Below are positions 1 through 10,873 of a DNA stretch of 64,000 bases, in pieces; the stretch's first letter is position 1; every line of letters begins with the position of its first letter. The position numbers were made by a program, and so were the translations under genes. The notes beneath the pieces are model-generated. The model did not search any database. It saw only the letters and a list, made by a program, of their open reading frames with translations, and was not told the DNA's origin. Location: positions 35,892,001 to 35,956,000 of the forward strand of contig NC_087246.1 of NCBI RefSeq assembly GCF_037042905.1. The letters are read 5' to 3'. Origin of the DNA: Lytechinus pictus. Its lineage: Eukaryota > Echinodermata > Echinoidea > Temnopleuroida > Toxopneustidae.

Positions 1-587
1 CGTAAACCTGATTTAGTTTTAACTGGATATAATAAGAAAAAAAGAATGAATTTGATGACATGGATTTTGAATTCTTTCTGAAAATGTTGACAGTGAAATA
101 GAAATAGATATCTGTATTATACCAAAACAGAGGTTTTTTATGATCTCACAATTCGGGGTATACCTTTATGGTTTTGTCCGCCAATGGTATATGCTATTAA
201 ATTCCATTTATTTTAATCATTAGGTTTATAATCTTTGAATTCCTTCAATTTTACAATTTTTATATTTTTTATGTTATATCTTTTTTTATTCCATTCAATT
301 ATCACTCTTCATCCTGTTTTATTTTATTACTTATTTTGCTCATTTATTCCTTTCCCTTTTTTGGGGGTTGTTATTTCTCTTCCGAGATCTATTTGTAAAG
401 AAATAAAGTCTAATTTTAATGAACAAGGGAACTGACCCGAAAAGATCCTTAAAGTTGTTTCCAAAAAGACAGTCTTACCTAAATTTCAATTAATTCTTTG
501 ATTATTTACGTTATCATTTAAACTATGATGTTAGTCAGTTAGAGTATACAAATGAATTGAATATTTTATTTATTTTCCTTTCTACAG
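1..587 (+). other. Gene A intron 1 (partial)
   Basis: No coding signal. The stretch aligns by eye with gene C intron 1 (about 15,330-15,970) and, inverted, with gene B intron 1, including the motif around gacagtgaaatagaaata and the pyrimidine tract before the exon 2 acceptor at 587. Confidence 0.6.
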
Positions 588-1866
588 GTAAAAACATTCT
601 GCGTTTGTTTGTGTCTCGTTGCAGTTTTTGCGATGGCAGTCAAAGGTATATATTTTTTTAATTTTTCATTTAAAAATCAATAGAGAAAAAGAGGGATTTA
701 TCGAAATTTGCAGATATATTTCTCATTTGGGTATATATCATGATCAGTTTGAAATCGCTTTTATATATGATACATGTATGTTTGGGGGATGTTAATTTTT
801 TTTCCACATTACACAACAAAACTTGTAAATTTGTTCATTTTGGTGCAATAATTTTGGTTTTATCATGATGGTGCAGATCATTATTGCACAATATAAATCA
901 TAGGTTTGTTACAGTGGCGTACAGACGGGGGGGGGTTCTTGGAACGCTTGCTACCCTCATTTTTTTTACGAACAAGACAAAAAGGAAAGGAAAGAAAGAG
1001 AGTTGGATGAAATATATTATTTTCTTAATATTATGTCAAAATCTATCACAAAATAGGAATTTGAGAATAAAAATGACGACACTTTTGCTCTCTCGCTTCG
1101 CTCGCTCGAAACTTTTATATATATAAAAAAAATTCCCGATACGCCATATCTTGCCACCTCAATTTTTTTGGCTTAAATCTCCACTGGTTATTTATTTGTG
1201 TTACTGGTAAATTCAACGAAAAATCATGATTTGATAATTTCCTTCATTTTTAGCACAAACTACCGATCGCACTGCACAGTTTGAAGCCCTATGTGACAGA
1301 TACAGGCAGGTGGTTGACACGTGTGAAGAAGACCTAAGAGGACTTCTTACTCTTACTGAACAGGAATTGTTTGATGGAACTGAGAATAATATGGTGTGTC
1401 TGGTAAAGGAAGGAGAACAGAATAGCGCTGAAGCCTGTGAAATCTTGGAAAAAATTTGCCTTGAAGTTGTCGACTGTTCCTCTACAGGTAAGTATCTTCA
1501 AATCTCCTAATGCCATATATAACGATTTTTTTAAGTACTTTTGTTGACACTCTGTGATATCGTCCAAAACATTTATTTATTTATGTAATGCAAAATATCC
1601 CTCTTCTTAATAAAACAAACGAAAGTTATCATAATCTCTCCATTTTCCGAAATATGAAAAAAACGATCTATGATATTTCAAAGTAATTAGACATTATCCT
1701 TAAATATATATCAATGTTTACATGATATGTATTTCGATTAATCATAAGAGTTTCTTCGTATGTTAATAATGAATGTAATTATATTTCGTTACTTGCAGCT
1801 CGTTTTAGACGTTCTTCGTCTGTCTCTGCCGAATCGTCATCCGTTGAATCAAGTGAAACAGACTGA
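588..1866 (+). CDS. Gene A: secreted six-cysteine protein (exons 2-4, 5' end outside window)
   Basis: Exons 588-645, 1254-1487 and 1799-1866 join in frame (phases 0-1, 1-1, 1-stop), each with AG acceptor and GT donor. Exon 2 is the hydrophobic signal-peptide core ending Val-Lys-Ala; cleavage before Gln would give a 99-residue mature chain. Exon 3 carries all six cysteines (mature positions 13, 23, 48, 61, 68, 74; C-x9-C-x24-C-x12-C-x6-C-x5-C) in an acidic, probably helical domain. Exon 4 encodes Arg-Phe-Arg-Arg and then a Ser/Glu tail. The four-codon exon 1 should lie about 100 bp before base 1, since the window opens in sequence matching gene C intron 1. The frame is intact. I know no named family with this pattern; an extracellular immune, gamete or signalling peptide is possible but unproven. 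Confidence 0.75.
912..1186 (+). mobile_element. hAT-like MITE in gene A intron 2
   Basis: It starts CAGTGGCGTAC and ends CCACTG, with a G-tract near the left end. The left flank is gtttgtta (904-911); the right flank is a decayed version. The same element sits at the same intron site in gene B, where the right-hand gtttgtta copy survives, so the 8-bp target duplication can be rebuilt by comparing the two. No ORF of its own. Confidence 0.7.
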
Positions 1867-1989
1867 GGAGGTCATCGAAGGTCAATGGTCGAAACACAGT
1901 ACCCATCTTTGCCTTGAGTCGTAGTGTGTACGAAAATCACTTTTTCATTCTACTTTAATATAAAAAAAAAATTAAGAGTCTCTTTCATT

Positions 1990-3030
1990 CACTAATATCT
2001 ATTTGAATAAAATTCTAACAAAATATTGAAAAATCTAATAATTTGCCTCATAAGTTTGATTATTTGGATTGTTGGAGAAAGGTAATTGGAAGTTGAAAAG
2101 TGAAAAAAAATACGTAAGTAAACATAATTCATTGATAGAAAAAATGAAAAAAAGAAGAAGATTATTTTGTAAATAAGGTTGATTGTGAGACCCCTTCCAC
2201 GGGAACTAGGGGAGTTATCAGGGGGTTCCATATACAAATGCTTCTAATATCATGTTGGTGTATAGTGCAAAGAAATGAAATGATAATGAGAATTTCTTTC
2301 GCCAGCTAGAGTCAAGATGCAAGAGAGCCTAGATAAAAAGACAGTGTGTGTGGGTGTGTGCACATGTGTATAAGGGTGGCGCGTGTGTGTATGTGTGAGA
2401 GAGGGAGAAGAGGGAAGAAAGAGGTACCTCATGTACCTCTTTTTCAGATTTCCCCCTTTATTTTACATATTTCGCATCATCTCCTCCTGACCTTGACATA
2501 TGTGGTGTGAATTATATTTTCCCATGACATTATGCTCATAAAATAGGGAAAATCTGAAAAAAACGTGTACAAAACAAATGGAGAGTTGTCCACAAAAACT
2601 GAAACGTATTTAAATTGTTCCTCTTATTTTACTCTTTCCAATAAGATTGCTTCTCATCTTGGTTTTGGTTTCCTTTAAAAGAGAGGGATAAAATATAAAT
2701 AATTTGAGAGACAACCTATATAATGGCATATATATGGCAGTTATGTGCGCGATGAAGAGCTGAAATAATACACAAGGAAGAGTGAAAAGCTAATGCATGA
2801 TTATGCGATAGGTGGGTGCGTTCTATCTGTGTGTGGGTGTGTGTGAGATAGAGAGTTAAAGAGATAGGCAGACAGGAATAAGAGAGAGATACGTGGAAAG
2901 AGAAAGATGGAAGATGATATGAATAGAACGAAGAGAGATGGGGGAATGTGGGAAAGTACCACAAAGGGAGGGAGAGAGAAAGTAAAAGAGAGAGATCAGG
3001 CATACAATCCTTCATGTAACTCAGAACACA
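1990..3030 (+). repeat. Gene A 3' flank, inverted copy of gene B 3' flank
   Basis: The stretch with GTGTGTGGGTGTG tracts, AGAGAGGGAGA tracts and the gagaccccttccacggg block recurs in reverse complement at about 5,225-6,356 and in part at 23,790-23,990 after gene C. ORFs here are low-complexity artefacts. It is the outer part of the A/B inverted duplication. Confidence 0.65.
2006..2011 (+). terminator. Gene A candidate poly(A) signal
   Basis: AATAAA 140 bp after the stop codon, within a stretch conserved downstream of genes B (6214-6219 on the minus strand) and C (18512-18517). Confidence 0.45.
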
Positions 3031-3350
3031 AGTAAATATAAAAGATGTTATCCGGTCTATATGGTCTCTTGATCCTCATTATTTTTCAATATTATCCAAA
3101 ATACGTCAAACGGCATTCAGTAATACCTGTGGCGACTAAAGCAACAGTAAGGAACTACTATTTGCTTTGATATTGCTCTCTTTTGAAATACTTTCTCAAA
3201 TTAATTTTTCCATTTTTTTCTTCAATAGGCAATTTCAATTTTTTTATTTTCTTTACTAAAAAATACGATAATGTTTTTAAATCAATCACCTAAAAGAGTT
3301 GATATTTCTTTTCTATTGCAACACCATCTAAAACGATTTCACCTTTTTAT

Positions 3351-3923
3351 AATATGCTTTTCACACTGGACATATTTTCCTTAACCCCGGGAAATTGATT
3401 GGGCTAAAGGGGGGGGGTCTTAGCCCCCCCCCCCCCCCCCCCCAAATTTACCCCGGGGTTAAACTTAGCCCACTTCGGTTTCACACTACGTTTTAGCATG
3501 GACCTACAATAATATTGTTTTAGCAAAGTGGACTAGTACGGTATCGTACTATCTGGTCCTGCAAAAAAGCGGGGTTAACCGGCTTATTGCGGTGCTAGCA
3601 CCAACGAATTGGTATTTCTGTGGCTAGCACCACAATTGCGGTGCTAAGAAATGCAGTATGAACGAAACGAGGCTAAGGAAATGTGGGGCTAAGCATTAGC
3701 CAATCACAGAAGTCGAAATTGCACGTCAATCACGCTCTGTGTGGGAAATCATCAATATTCATGAGCTGTGCGATAGTCCGGGGTTAAGGCGTTAACCCCG
3801 GCTCAGCAAATAGTATGGGATTAAGAAAGACAGTGTGAATAATTTATTTTAAAAAAAGGTATGGGGTTGAGGATAGTCCGGCATTAAGGATAGTACAGAA
3901 ACGCAGTGTGAAAAGCGTATATT
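3351..3923. mobile_element. TIR element with cttttcacactg ends
   Basis: Ends atatgcttttcacactg (left) and cagtgtgaaaagcgtat (right) are inverted repeats. Inside are several gttaacccc/ggggttaa blocks and a long C tract, so most of the unit can fold back. No coding capacity. It lies in the spacer between the A and B arms. Confidence 0.6.
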
Positions 3924-4614
3924 TTTGGTTCATAAACCGCAGTTGCCACTAGTCTTGAGTGAGCTCATGGTACATGTCCACTCTACAACAAGTTAATTCC
4001 AAGAAAGAGAGAAAAATTTAAGAAGCACGACACCGACAATTTCATGACAATCTGGTTTAAAATCGATTTAACACTAGTTTTCATCCCTTTCTATTTTAGC
4101 TAATTATCTTTTTTTTTTATCATTATTAATACTATTTGTTCATGTAGATAGTATTTGATAGTATTCAGAAAACGATGTGATGAATTCGCAGAACAAACTG
4201 GCATTGGCCAAGCGTTCGACACGTAATATTATTTTTTGCAGGAGTTTTCGATACTATTAATTATTATATTACTGTTAAGATCAAACTTGTGGGTTGCCAT
4301 TTGGTTGGTTCAGGAATAATCGGAGAAAGACTGAAAGAGAGCACAGTTTGTCTAGCATGATGGTATCACTTCTTTCGTGATAAGCTCTTGTGGTGTCCCA
4401 AAGCAAGGCTTTGTTTCGGGGTGAATTAAACAAAAATGTATACAGTGAGCAACATAATTATTCATAACCCCAAATTGCAGGATTGTAAACAAATTCTTCT
4501 ACAAAATAAAAGCTGAATTAAGGTTACCTGTACCATTTGTAACTATATAGAAACTACAAATTATACGAAAAGTATAATCTTATATTTGGGTTCAATGAGA
4601 TCAATCCTTTATCT
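3924..4614. other. A/B spacer, nothing recognised
   Basis: AT-rich sequence with no convincing ORF, repeat end or RNA gene that I can see. Confidence 0.4.
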
Positions 4615-4618
4615 TTAA

Positions 4619-5220
4619 AGGTCAAGTCCACCCCAGAAAATTGTTGATTTGAATCGATAGAGAAAAATCAAACAAACATAACGCTGCAAATTTCATCAAA
4701 ATCGGATGTAAAATAAGAAAGTTATGACATTTTTAAGTATCGCTTATTTTTCATAAACCCGTTTATGCACAACTCAGCGATATACAAATGAAAGAGTCGA
4801 TGATGTCCATCACTCACTATTTCTTTTGTTTTTTATTGTTTGAATAATACAATATTTCAATTTTTACAAATTTGACATTAAAGACCAACTTAACCTAACC
4901 AAAAACTGTTAAAATAATGGTAATTCCACATGTTCAGGGAGAAATAAAACTTTGTTTCACTTGACAAGGAGGAGAAAATTAGAATATTTCATATTTCATA
5001 TAAGAAAATACAAAAGAAATAGTGAGTGGGTGACGTCATCAGTGTGCCAATTTGCATACCGACCAGAATGTGCTTATAACTGTTTTGTGAAATTAAGCGA
5101 AACTTTAAAATGTCATAACTTTCTTATTTTACATCCGATTTCGATGAAGTTTTCAGTTTTTTGCGTGTTGGATTTTCTCCTTTTTTTCAAATCAACATTT
5201 TGTTGGGGTGGACTTGTCCT
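4619..5220. mobile_element. piggyBac-like MITE (TTAA target)
   Basis: Left end AGGTCAAGTCCACCCC and right end GGGGTGGACTTGTCCT are inverted repeats, flanked by TTAA at 4615-4618 and 5221-5224. The inner sequence also has inverted symmetry (ttcatcaaaatcggatgtaa near the left, ttacatccgatttcgatgaa near the right). The same family is present twice at 47,905-49,017. TTAA duplication is the hallmark of piggyBac transposition. Confidence 0.75.
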
Positions 5221-5385
5221 TTAACATGGGGGAGAAGAATACATTTTACACACACACACCAACACAAATAGAACACACCCACCTATTGCATACTCATGCA
5301 TTAGCTTTTCCACTCTTCCTTTTGTATTATTTCAGCTATTCATCGCGCACACCCACCTGACTCACTGCCACCCCCTCACTCTATA

Positions 5386-5766
5386 ATAGGCCGATTTATT
5401 TAGCAATTTTCGCAACATTTTTCAACCTGCTGTCCAAACGAACGAAGAATTTGCTTTGTGGTAATACTAAAGTACTACTGGGTAGACATGCAAAAAAAAA
5501 CCAACAAAAATATGTAGTCCATAGGTGAATTAGAGCCTAAAACGTTGCGTGTCGTACGGGACATTTCTGCGTCCCGCACGACACACAACATTTTCACCTA
5601 TAATTTACCTATAATCATTTTTTTGTGTTGGTTATCAGTTTTTCACATGACTACCCACTATAGCTTTATCATTGACAAAAATGAATATTTTATTGCTCAA
5701 GCATTCGGCTAGAAATCTAGAAATTGTCAAAATGTCCCGTACGACAAGTATGGAATCGCCCAATAG
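5386..5766. mobile_element. Small fold-back insertion in gene B flank
   Basis: Absent from the matching gene A flank near 2,710-2,740, so it postdates the A/B duplication. Ends (about ctattgggcgatt versus aatcggcctat) are imperfect inverted repeats, and the middle holds a hairpin, gtcgtacgggac...gtcccgcacgac (5,551-5,582). Confidence 0.5.
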
Positions 5767-6213
5767 CTTGTCTCTCAAATTATTTATATTTCATCCCTCT
5801 CTTTTAATTCTCATGTACCTCTCCCCCCCTCTCTCTCTCTCTCACCCTTATTACACAGGTGCACACACCCACATACACTCTCTTTTTATCTAGGCTCTCT
5901 AGCATCTTGACTTTAGGTGTCGAAAGATATTCCCATTATTTCCTTTCTTGCACTATTCTCCAACATGATATAAGGAGCATTCTTTATATGGAACCGCCTG
6001 GTATCTCCCCTAGTTCACGTGGAAGGGGTCTCACAATCAACCTTATTTACACAATATTTTTTTTCATTATTTTCTCTCAATGAATTATGTTTACTCACGT
6101 TTTTTTTTCAAATTTTCAACTTCCAATTACCTTTATCCAACAATACTACCAAAAATAATCAAAATTATGAATAACTGAGGCAAATTATTACATTTTTCAA
6201 TATTTGTTAGAAT

Positions 6214-6219
6214 TTTATT
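6214..6219 (-). terminator. Displaced gene B poly(A) signal
   Basis: AATAAA on the minus strand, the counterpart of the sites after genes A and C. It is now separated from gene B's coding part by the 4.5-kb insertion 6365-10849. Confidence 0.4.
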
Positions 6220-6820
6220 TAAATATATTAGTGAATGGAAGACACATAAAAAGAAACAAGCAGCATCTTAAATAGTTACTTTATATAAAAGTCGAATGAA
6301 GAAGTGATCTTCATACACATTACGACACTCGAGGCAAATATGGTATACTGTGTTTCAACCTTTGCATGGGCGGAAATCTCTCCTTGAAGGTAGGGGGGAC
6401 ACAATTGAGTTTTCCGTGTTTATGTTATACAGAATTACTAACTCAAACACACACACACATACATATGTATATATATATAACCAAAGTATATGTATATATA
6501 TATATTTATAGCCATTTTTAGAAGAGGGTAGGTTTTCCTAACTAAAGATGAAAGGCCTCATTAAATAATGCGAGCGCGAAGCGCGAGCCCAAATATGTTG
6601 ATATTTCATAAATTGTGACCTGGAAATTAAACATTCTGAACATTTTTTGTGATCATGAACTAAATTCGAACCTACCTAAACCATTAATGCGAGCGCGAAG
6701 CGCGAGCTGAAAGTTTTTGGTTTTCCAACCTAAAAACTAGACATTCGTAACACTTTTTCAAATCATGATCAGGATAGGAATTCAACGCGAGCTGAAATCT
6801 TTTGATTTTCCAACCTAAAA

Positions 6821-8545
6821 TTATTTATTTATTTATTTTGTTTTATTTATTTTATACTGCAGGGTAGGCCTGTTCAGTTCTTAAAACTGCTTTACAAAGG
6901 CGCCCTGCAGTTTAAAATACATGTCAAGATAACTATGAACAACAACAACAAACAACATCAAAAATACAAAATACAAAATATCTAACATCAGAAACAATTA
7001 ACACCAAAATATAGAGTGGGAAGTGACAATTTAAACATACATAGCATTGTAAATCAAAGGAATATCATTTCGCTCTTTATCAATTCGTATGAAAGGCTTT
7101 GCATAATTTTTTAAAAACTAACAAGGAGGTACAAACTTGTAAATTTGAAGGAAGTGCATTAAATAATTTGGGTCCGACATATGCGAAAGATTTTCTTTTA
7201 TGTTCAATTCTAGCTTTGGGAAGCTGAAGGGGGCATCGTAAAGAATACCGTGTCCTGTATTTCACGGGCCGTTTACATACTAAAGGTTTTAAACAATTTG
7301 GAACTAAATCATTCATTATTTTATATACAAGAACACAATACTGATATTTTATACGCTGATCTACTGATTGCCACTTCAGTGACTGCAACAAAGAAATTTG
7401 TGATGTATTATAATCTTTTTTCAAAAGCATTCTGGCATATTTATTTTGAAGTTTTTGTATCTTATCTAAATGTATTTTTGCACTGCTTCCCCAAGATGTA
7501 ATACAGTAATCAATGTAAGGTAAAACCATAGAAAAGTACAGCTTCTTCATAATATCAAAGGACAGTAAGTGCTTAATCCGCCTTACACAACCTATTGCCC
7601 GAGATATTTTACAAACGATATTAGTAATATGTTCGCACCAAGTCAAGCCCGGATCGAGCATGACACCTAAGTATTTAATCTTTTTTACATTTTCTAATTG
7701 TATGTTCCTGAATTTCACTGACAAATGAGCACCCCTCAACTTTTTCTTTTGACCAAATACCATGGCTTTTGTTTTTTGCGGGTGTAAATGCATATTATTT
7801 AAGTCTAGCCACTTACTTATTGAATCAAAATCATCTTGCAAATACTTTTGTACCTCCTTAATTGATTCACCGTGATTAAAAATGGCGGTATCATCAGCAT
7901 AAAGAGACATTTTAGAATCTACATGCAATTTCAAATTACACATGTCATTAATAAAAATACAAAATATCAATGGACCCAGTATAGATCCTTGTGGGACACC
8001 TGATTTTATCTTCAAAAATTCACTGCGACAATTGTTAATCATTACAAATTGCCTTCTGTCTGTTAAATACGATTCCATCCAGTTGTGTTCATTGCCAGTA
8101 ATACCATAGTACTTAAGTTTTGCAAGTATAAAATTATGAGGAATAACATCAAAAGCTTTGCGTAAGTCCAAGAAAATACCACCAGTAACATGTTTTCGGT
8201 CCATTTTATCATACAAAAAGTCTGTAATCTCAGTTAGACAAGTGGCAGTAGAATAAGACGGTCTGAAGCCAGACTGACAATTTGCAAGTAGATCATTTAC
8301 ATTTAAGTACTTATACAATTGATCATGTATTGCTCTCTCTAGTATTTTGGACAGGACTGGAAGCACAGAAATTGGTCTATAATTGTCAATATCAAATGAT
8401 CCTCCCTTATGTACAGGAGTAATTCATGCTGTTTTAAAATCTTCTGGAATAACACTAGTTTGTAAAGTTGCATTAAATAAATGGGTTAAAGGGCCAGCTA
8501 TACTCTCTGCTGCCAGCTTTCTGCTGCCAGCTTTCTTAACAGTTT
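6821..8545 (-). mobile_element. 5'-truncated CR1/Jockey-like LINE fragment
   Basis: The 3' end is an (AAAT)n-type tail, seen on the plus strand as ttatttatttatttatttt at 6821. The 5' end stops abruptly near 8545 where the minisatellite unit resumes. Only the C-terminal half of a reverse transcriptase remains. It is nested inside the minisatellite of the 4.5-kb element, so it is the younger insertion. Confidence 0.8.
7080..8535 (-). pseudogene. Broken LINE reverse transcriptase
   Basis: The reading frame shows successive RT motifs: NYRPISVLPVLSKILE, SGFRPSYSTATCLTEI, FLDLRKAFDVIPH, GVPQGSILGPLIF and the catalytic YADD (7890-7901), then the C-terminal region to the stop at 7080. In the same frame an in-frame TGA lies at 8424-8426, just before TPVHKGG, probably a CpG decay of an Arg codon. 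The start, endonuclease and ORF1 are missing. It is a dead copy of a non-LTR element, related to but distinct from the LINE at 18,546-23,770. Confidence 0.85.
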
Positions 8546-10721
8546 TATAAAAATCATGAACAGGATAGGAATCTCATAAAATAATGCTAGCGCGAAGCGC
8601 TAATAGCTGAAGGTTTTTGATTTTCCAACCCAAAAACTGGACATTCGTATAACACTTTTTCAAATCATGAACAGGATAAGAATTTAACTAAATAATAAAT
8701 GCGAGCGCGAGCTGAAAATTTTTGATTTGCCAACCTAAATATTGAACATTCATAGCACTTTAAAAAGAATATGTACAGGATAGGAATCTAAACAATTAAT
8801 GCGAGCGTGAAGCGCGAGCTGAAAGTTTTTGATTTTCCAACCTAAATATTGAACATTCATAGCACTTTAAAAAGAATATGTACAGGATAGGAATCTAAAC
8901 AATTAATGCGAGCGTGAAGCGCGAGCTGAAAGTTTTTGATTTTCCAACCTAAAAATGGACATTCATAGCACTTTAAAAAGAATATGAACAGGATATGAAT
9001 CTAAACAATTAATGCGAGCGTGAAGCGCGAGCTGAAAGTTTTTTATTTTCCAACCTAGAAACTGGACATTCTTAGCAAATAATAATGAACGGAATAGGAA
9101 TCTAAACAATGAATGCGAGCGCGAGGTGAAAGTTTTTTATTTTCCAACCAAAAAACTGGACATTCATAGCACCTTAAAAAGAATATGAACAGGATAGGAA
9201 TCTAATCAGTTAATTCGAGGGCGAAGCGCGAGCTGAAAGTTTTTGGATTTTCCAACCTAAATACTAGACATTCTTAGTACTTAAAAAAAATTATGAACAG
9301 GATAGGAATCTAAACAATTAATGCGAAGTAAGAGGTGAAAGTTTTTGATTTTCCAAACTAAATATTGGACATTCTTAGTACTTTAGAAAAGATTATGAAC
9401 AGGATAGGAATCTAAACAATTAATGCGGGCGCGAAGTGCGAGCTGAAAGTTTGTATTCTCCTACCTAAAAATTGGGCAATCGTAACACTTTTTCAAATCA
9501 TGAACATGATAGGATTTTTACTAAACAATATTAGATTCGAGCCCGAAGTGTGTGCTGAAGATATGTAATTTCCGGCCTAAAAATTTGTATTATTAGCATA
9601 ATATCTTAAAATCAATGACAGGGTAGCTATCTAACTAAATTTTAATTAATGTGAGTGCGAAGCGTATCCTGATTTTTTTTTCCGACCAAAAATGTAATCT
9701 ACTTTTCACCTTATAGCAATAAAAGGATAGTATCTGACTTAACCATATTACTGATGCGAGCGTGAAGCGCAAAATGATTTTTTTACATTCAGATATGAAA
9801 ACTGGATCTTTCAAGCACTTTTGAAATAAAGAACAAGCAGTTTATCTCAATAAGCAATGCGAGCGCAAAGCGCGAGCTAATTTTTTTAAAAGATTTTAAC
9901 CTACAAATTATGAAAAAGATGGATTTCTTCCTAAATAAATGATTTGATTTTATATATTTCGATCTAAAAAGTGAAAAAAAAATAAACACGTTTTGAAATA
10001 AAGAGATGGCTGTGTATTAATGCAAAGCGCGAGCGAATTCTTTATTTTTATAATATGACCTGAAAGTTTTCTTTTCTTCCACTTATTCCCCTCCCCTTCC
10101 ATCATTTAGTTTTCTTCCTCGTCCTATCTTTCTTATTTTTCTCCTCACCTTCCTAATTTGCGCCGCCAATAGGGGGCGGACTGCCGCTTCGCCCCCTTGA
10201 TTTACCTATGATGACCCTCCCGCGGCAGGAATTTTGTGTAAAAATTGAATATAAAAGTCTCGTAAATAGAGTATTTAAAAAAAAAATTTGGGGGATTAAA
10301 CATAGTTAAAATTTACTGCGAAGGATTAATCATAACTCATGAAAACTATTTTTTTTTACTGAGTACGTGAACAATGAAAATATTCTTATATTCCAAGTAA
10401 ATTTGGATTAAAGGGAAAATTAATTGGTTAAACAAATGTATGTTTTTACGGGTTATGGAACATTCTCGTCTACCATCTATGCACTAAATTTACTTATAAG
10501 CATTCAGAGGCGATTTTCTTTTTTCGTCATTTTCATTAGTTATGAATTTGACAATGGCCATCGATGTCATCAATGTCATCACTCTTTGGCTGGCATATAG
10601 GGCTATATAGATGCGGGCCGGTATGCCTTTTGTTTTCCTATCCAAGTTCTTAACAAAAACTATCTGTTTACATATATTTCGAAATTCGAGGATACATGTG
10701 TATAATTTCGATTTTGAATTA

Positions 10722-10727
10722 TTTATT
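10722..10727 (-). terminator. Possible replacement poly(A) signal inside the insertion
   Basis: AATAAA on the minus strand, about 120 bp inside the 4.5-kb element and about 150 bp after gene B's stop. It could end gene B transcripts now that the ancestral signal is 4.5 kb further on. Inference only. Confidence 0.3.
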
Positions 10728-10873
10728 TTTTTCCATAATAAAAGACCACAAATAGTAGGGGGACATTTGATATTATGTACCCCCTTTCCAAAATGGTAGG
10801 GGGGACGCGTCCCCCTCCCCCCCTGTCCCCCCTGGGATTTCCGCCCATGAACCTTTGGCCTGCGATGACCTCC

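Larger units (their letters stand above)
6560..10060 (+). repeat. Minisatellite of GCGAGCGCGAAGCGCGAGC units
   Basis: About 17 imperfect units of 95-110 bp. Each has aatgcgagcgcgaagcgcga, then ctgaaagtttttgattttcc, aacctaaaaactggacattc and gaacaggataggaatctaaa. The core is a mirror repeat. The array is interrupted by the LINE fragment 6821-8545 and grows more divergent toward 10,000. Shorter arrays of the same family are at 24,150-24,800, 42,790-43,290 and 52,970-53,320. Confidence 0.85.
6365..10849. mobile_element. 4.5-kb hAT-like TIR element inserted in gene B 3'UTR
   Basis: Left end CATGGGCGGAAATC and right end GATTTCCGCCCATG are perfect 14-bp inverted repeats. Both sides carry the 8-bp duplication aacctttg (6357-6364 and 10850-10857). 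Removing the element and one duplication rejoins a 3' flank collinear with that of gene A. An 8-bp duplication fits hAT; no transposase is visible, so it is non-autonomous. Inside are about 17 units of a roughly 100-bp minisatellite and a nested LINE fragment. Confidence 0.85.

Noticed and set aside
2250-3015. ORFs with THTHTH and Ser/Leu-rich content
   Set aside because: GT- and GA-rich low-complexity flank; the equivalent flanks of genes B and C do not conserve the frames.
6560-10060. Possible CRISPR-like array
   Set aside because: Unit length of about 100 bp is diverged throughout with no constant repeat/variable spacer split, and the context is eukaryotic; it is a minisatellite inside a transposon.
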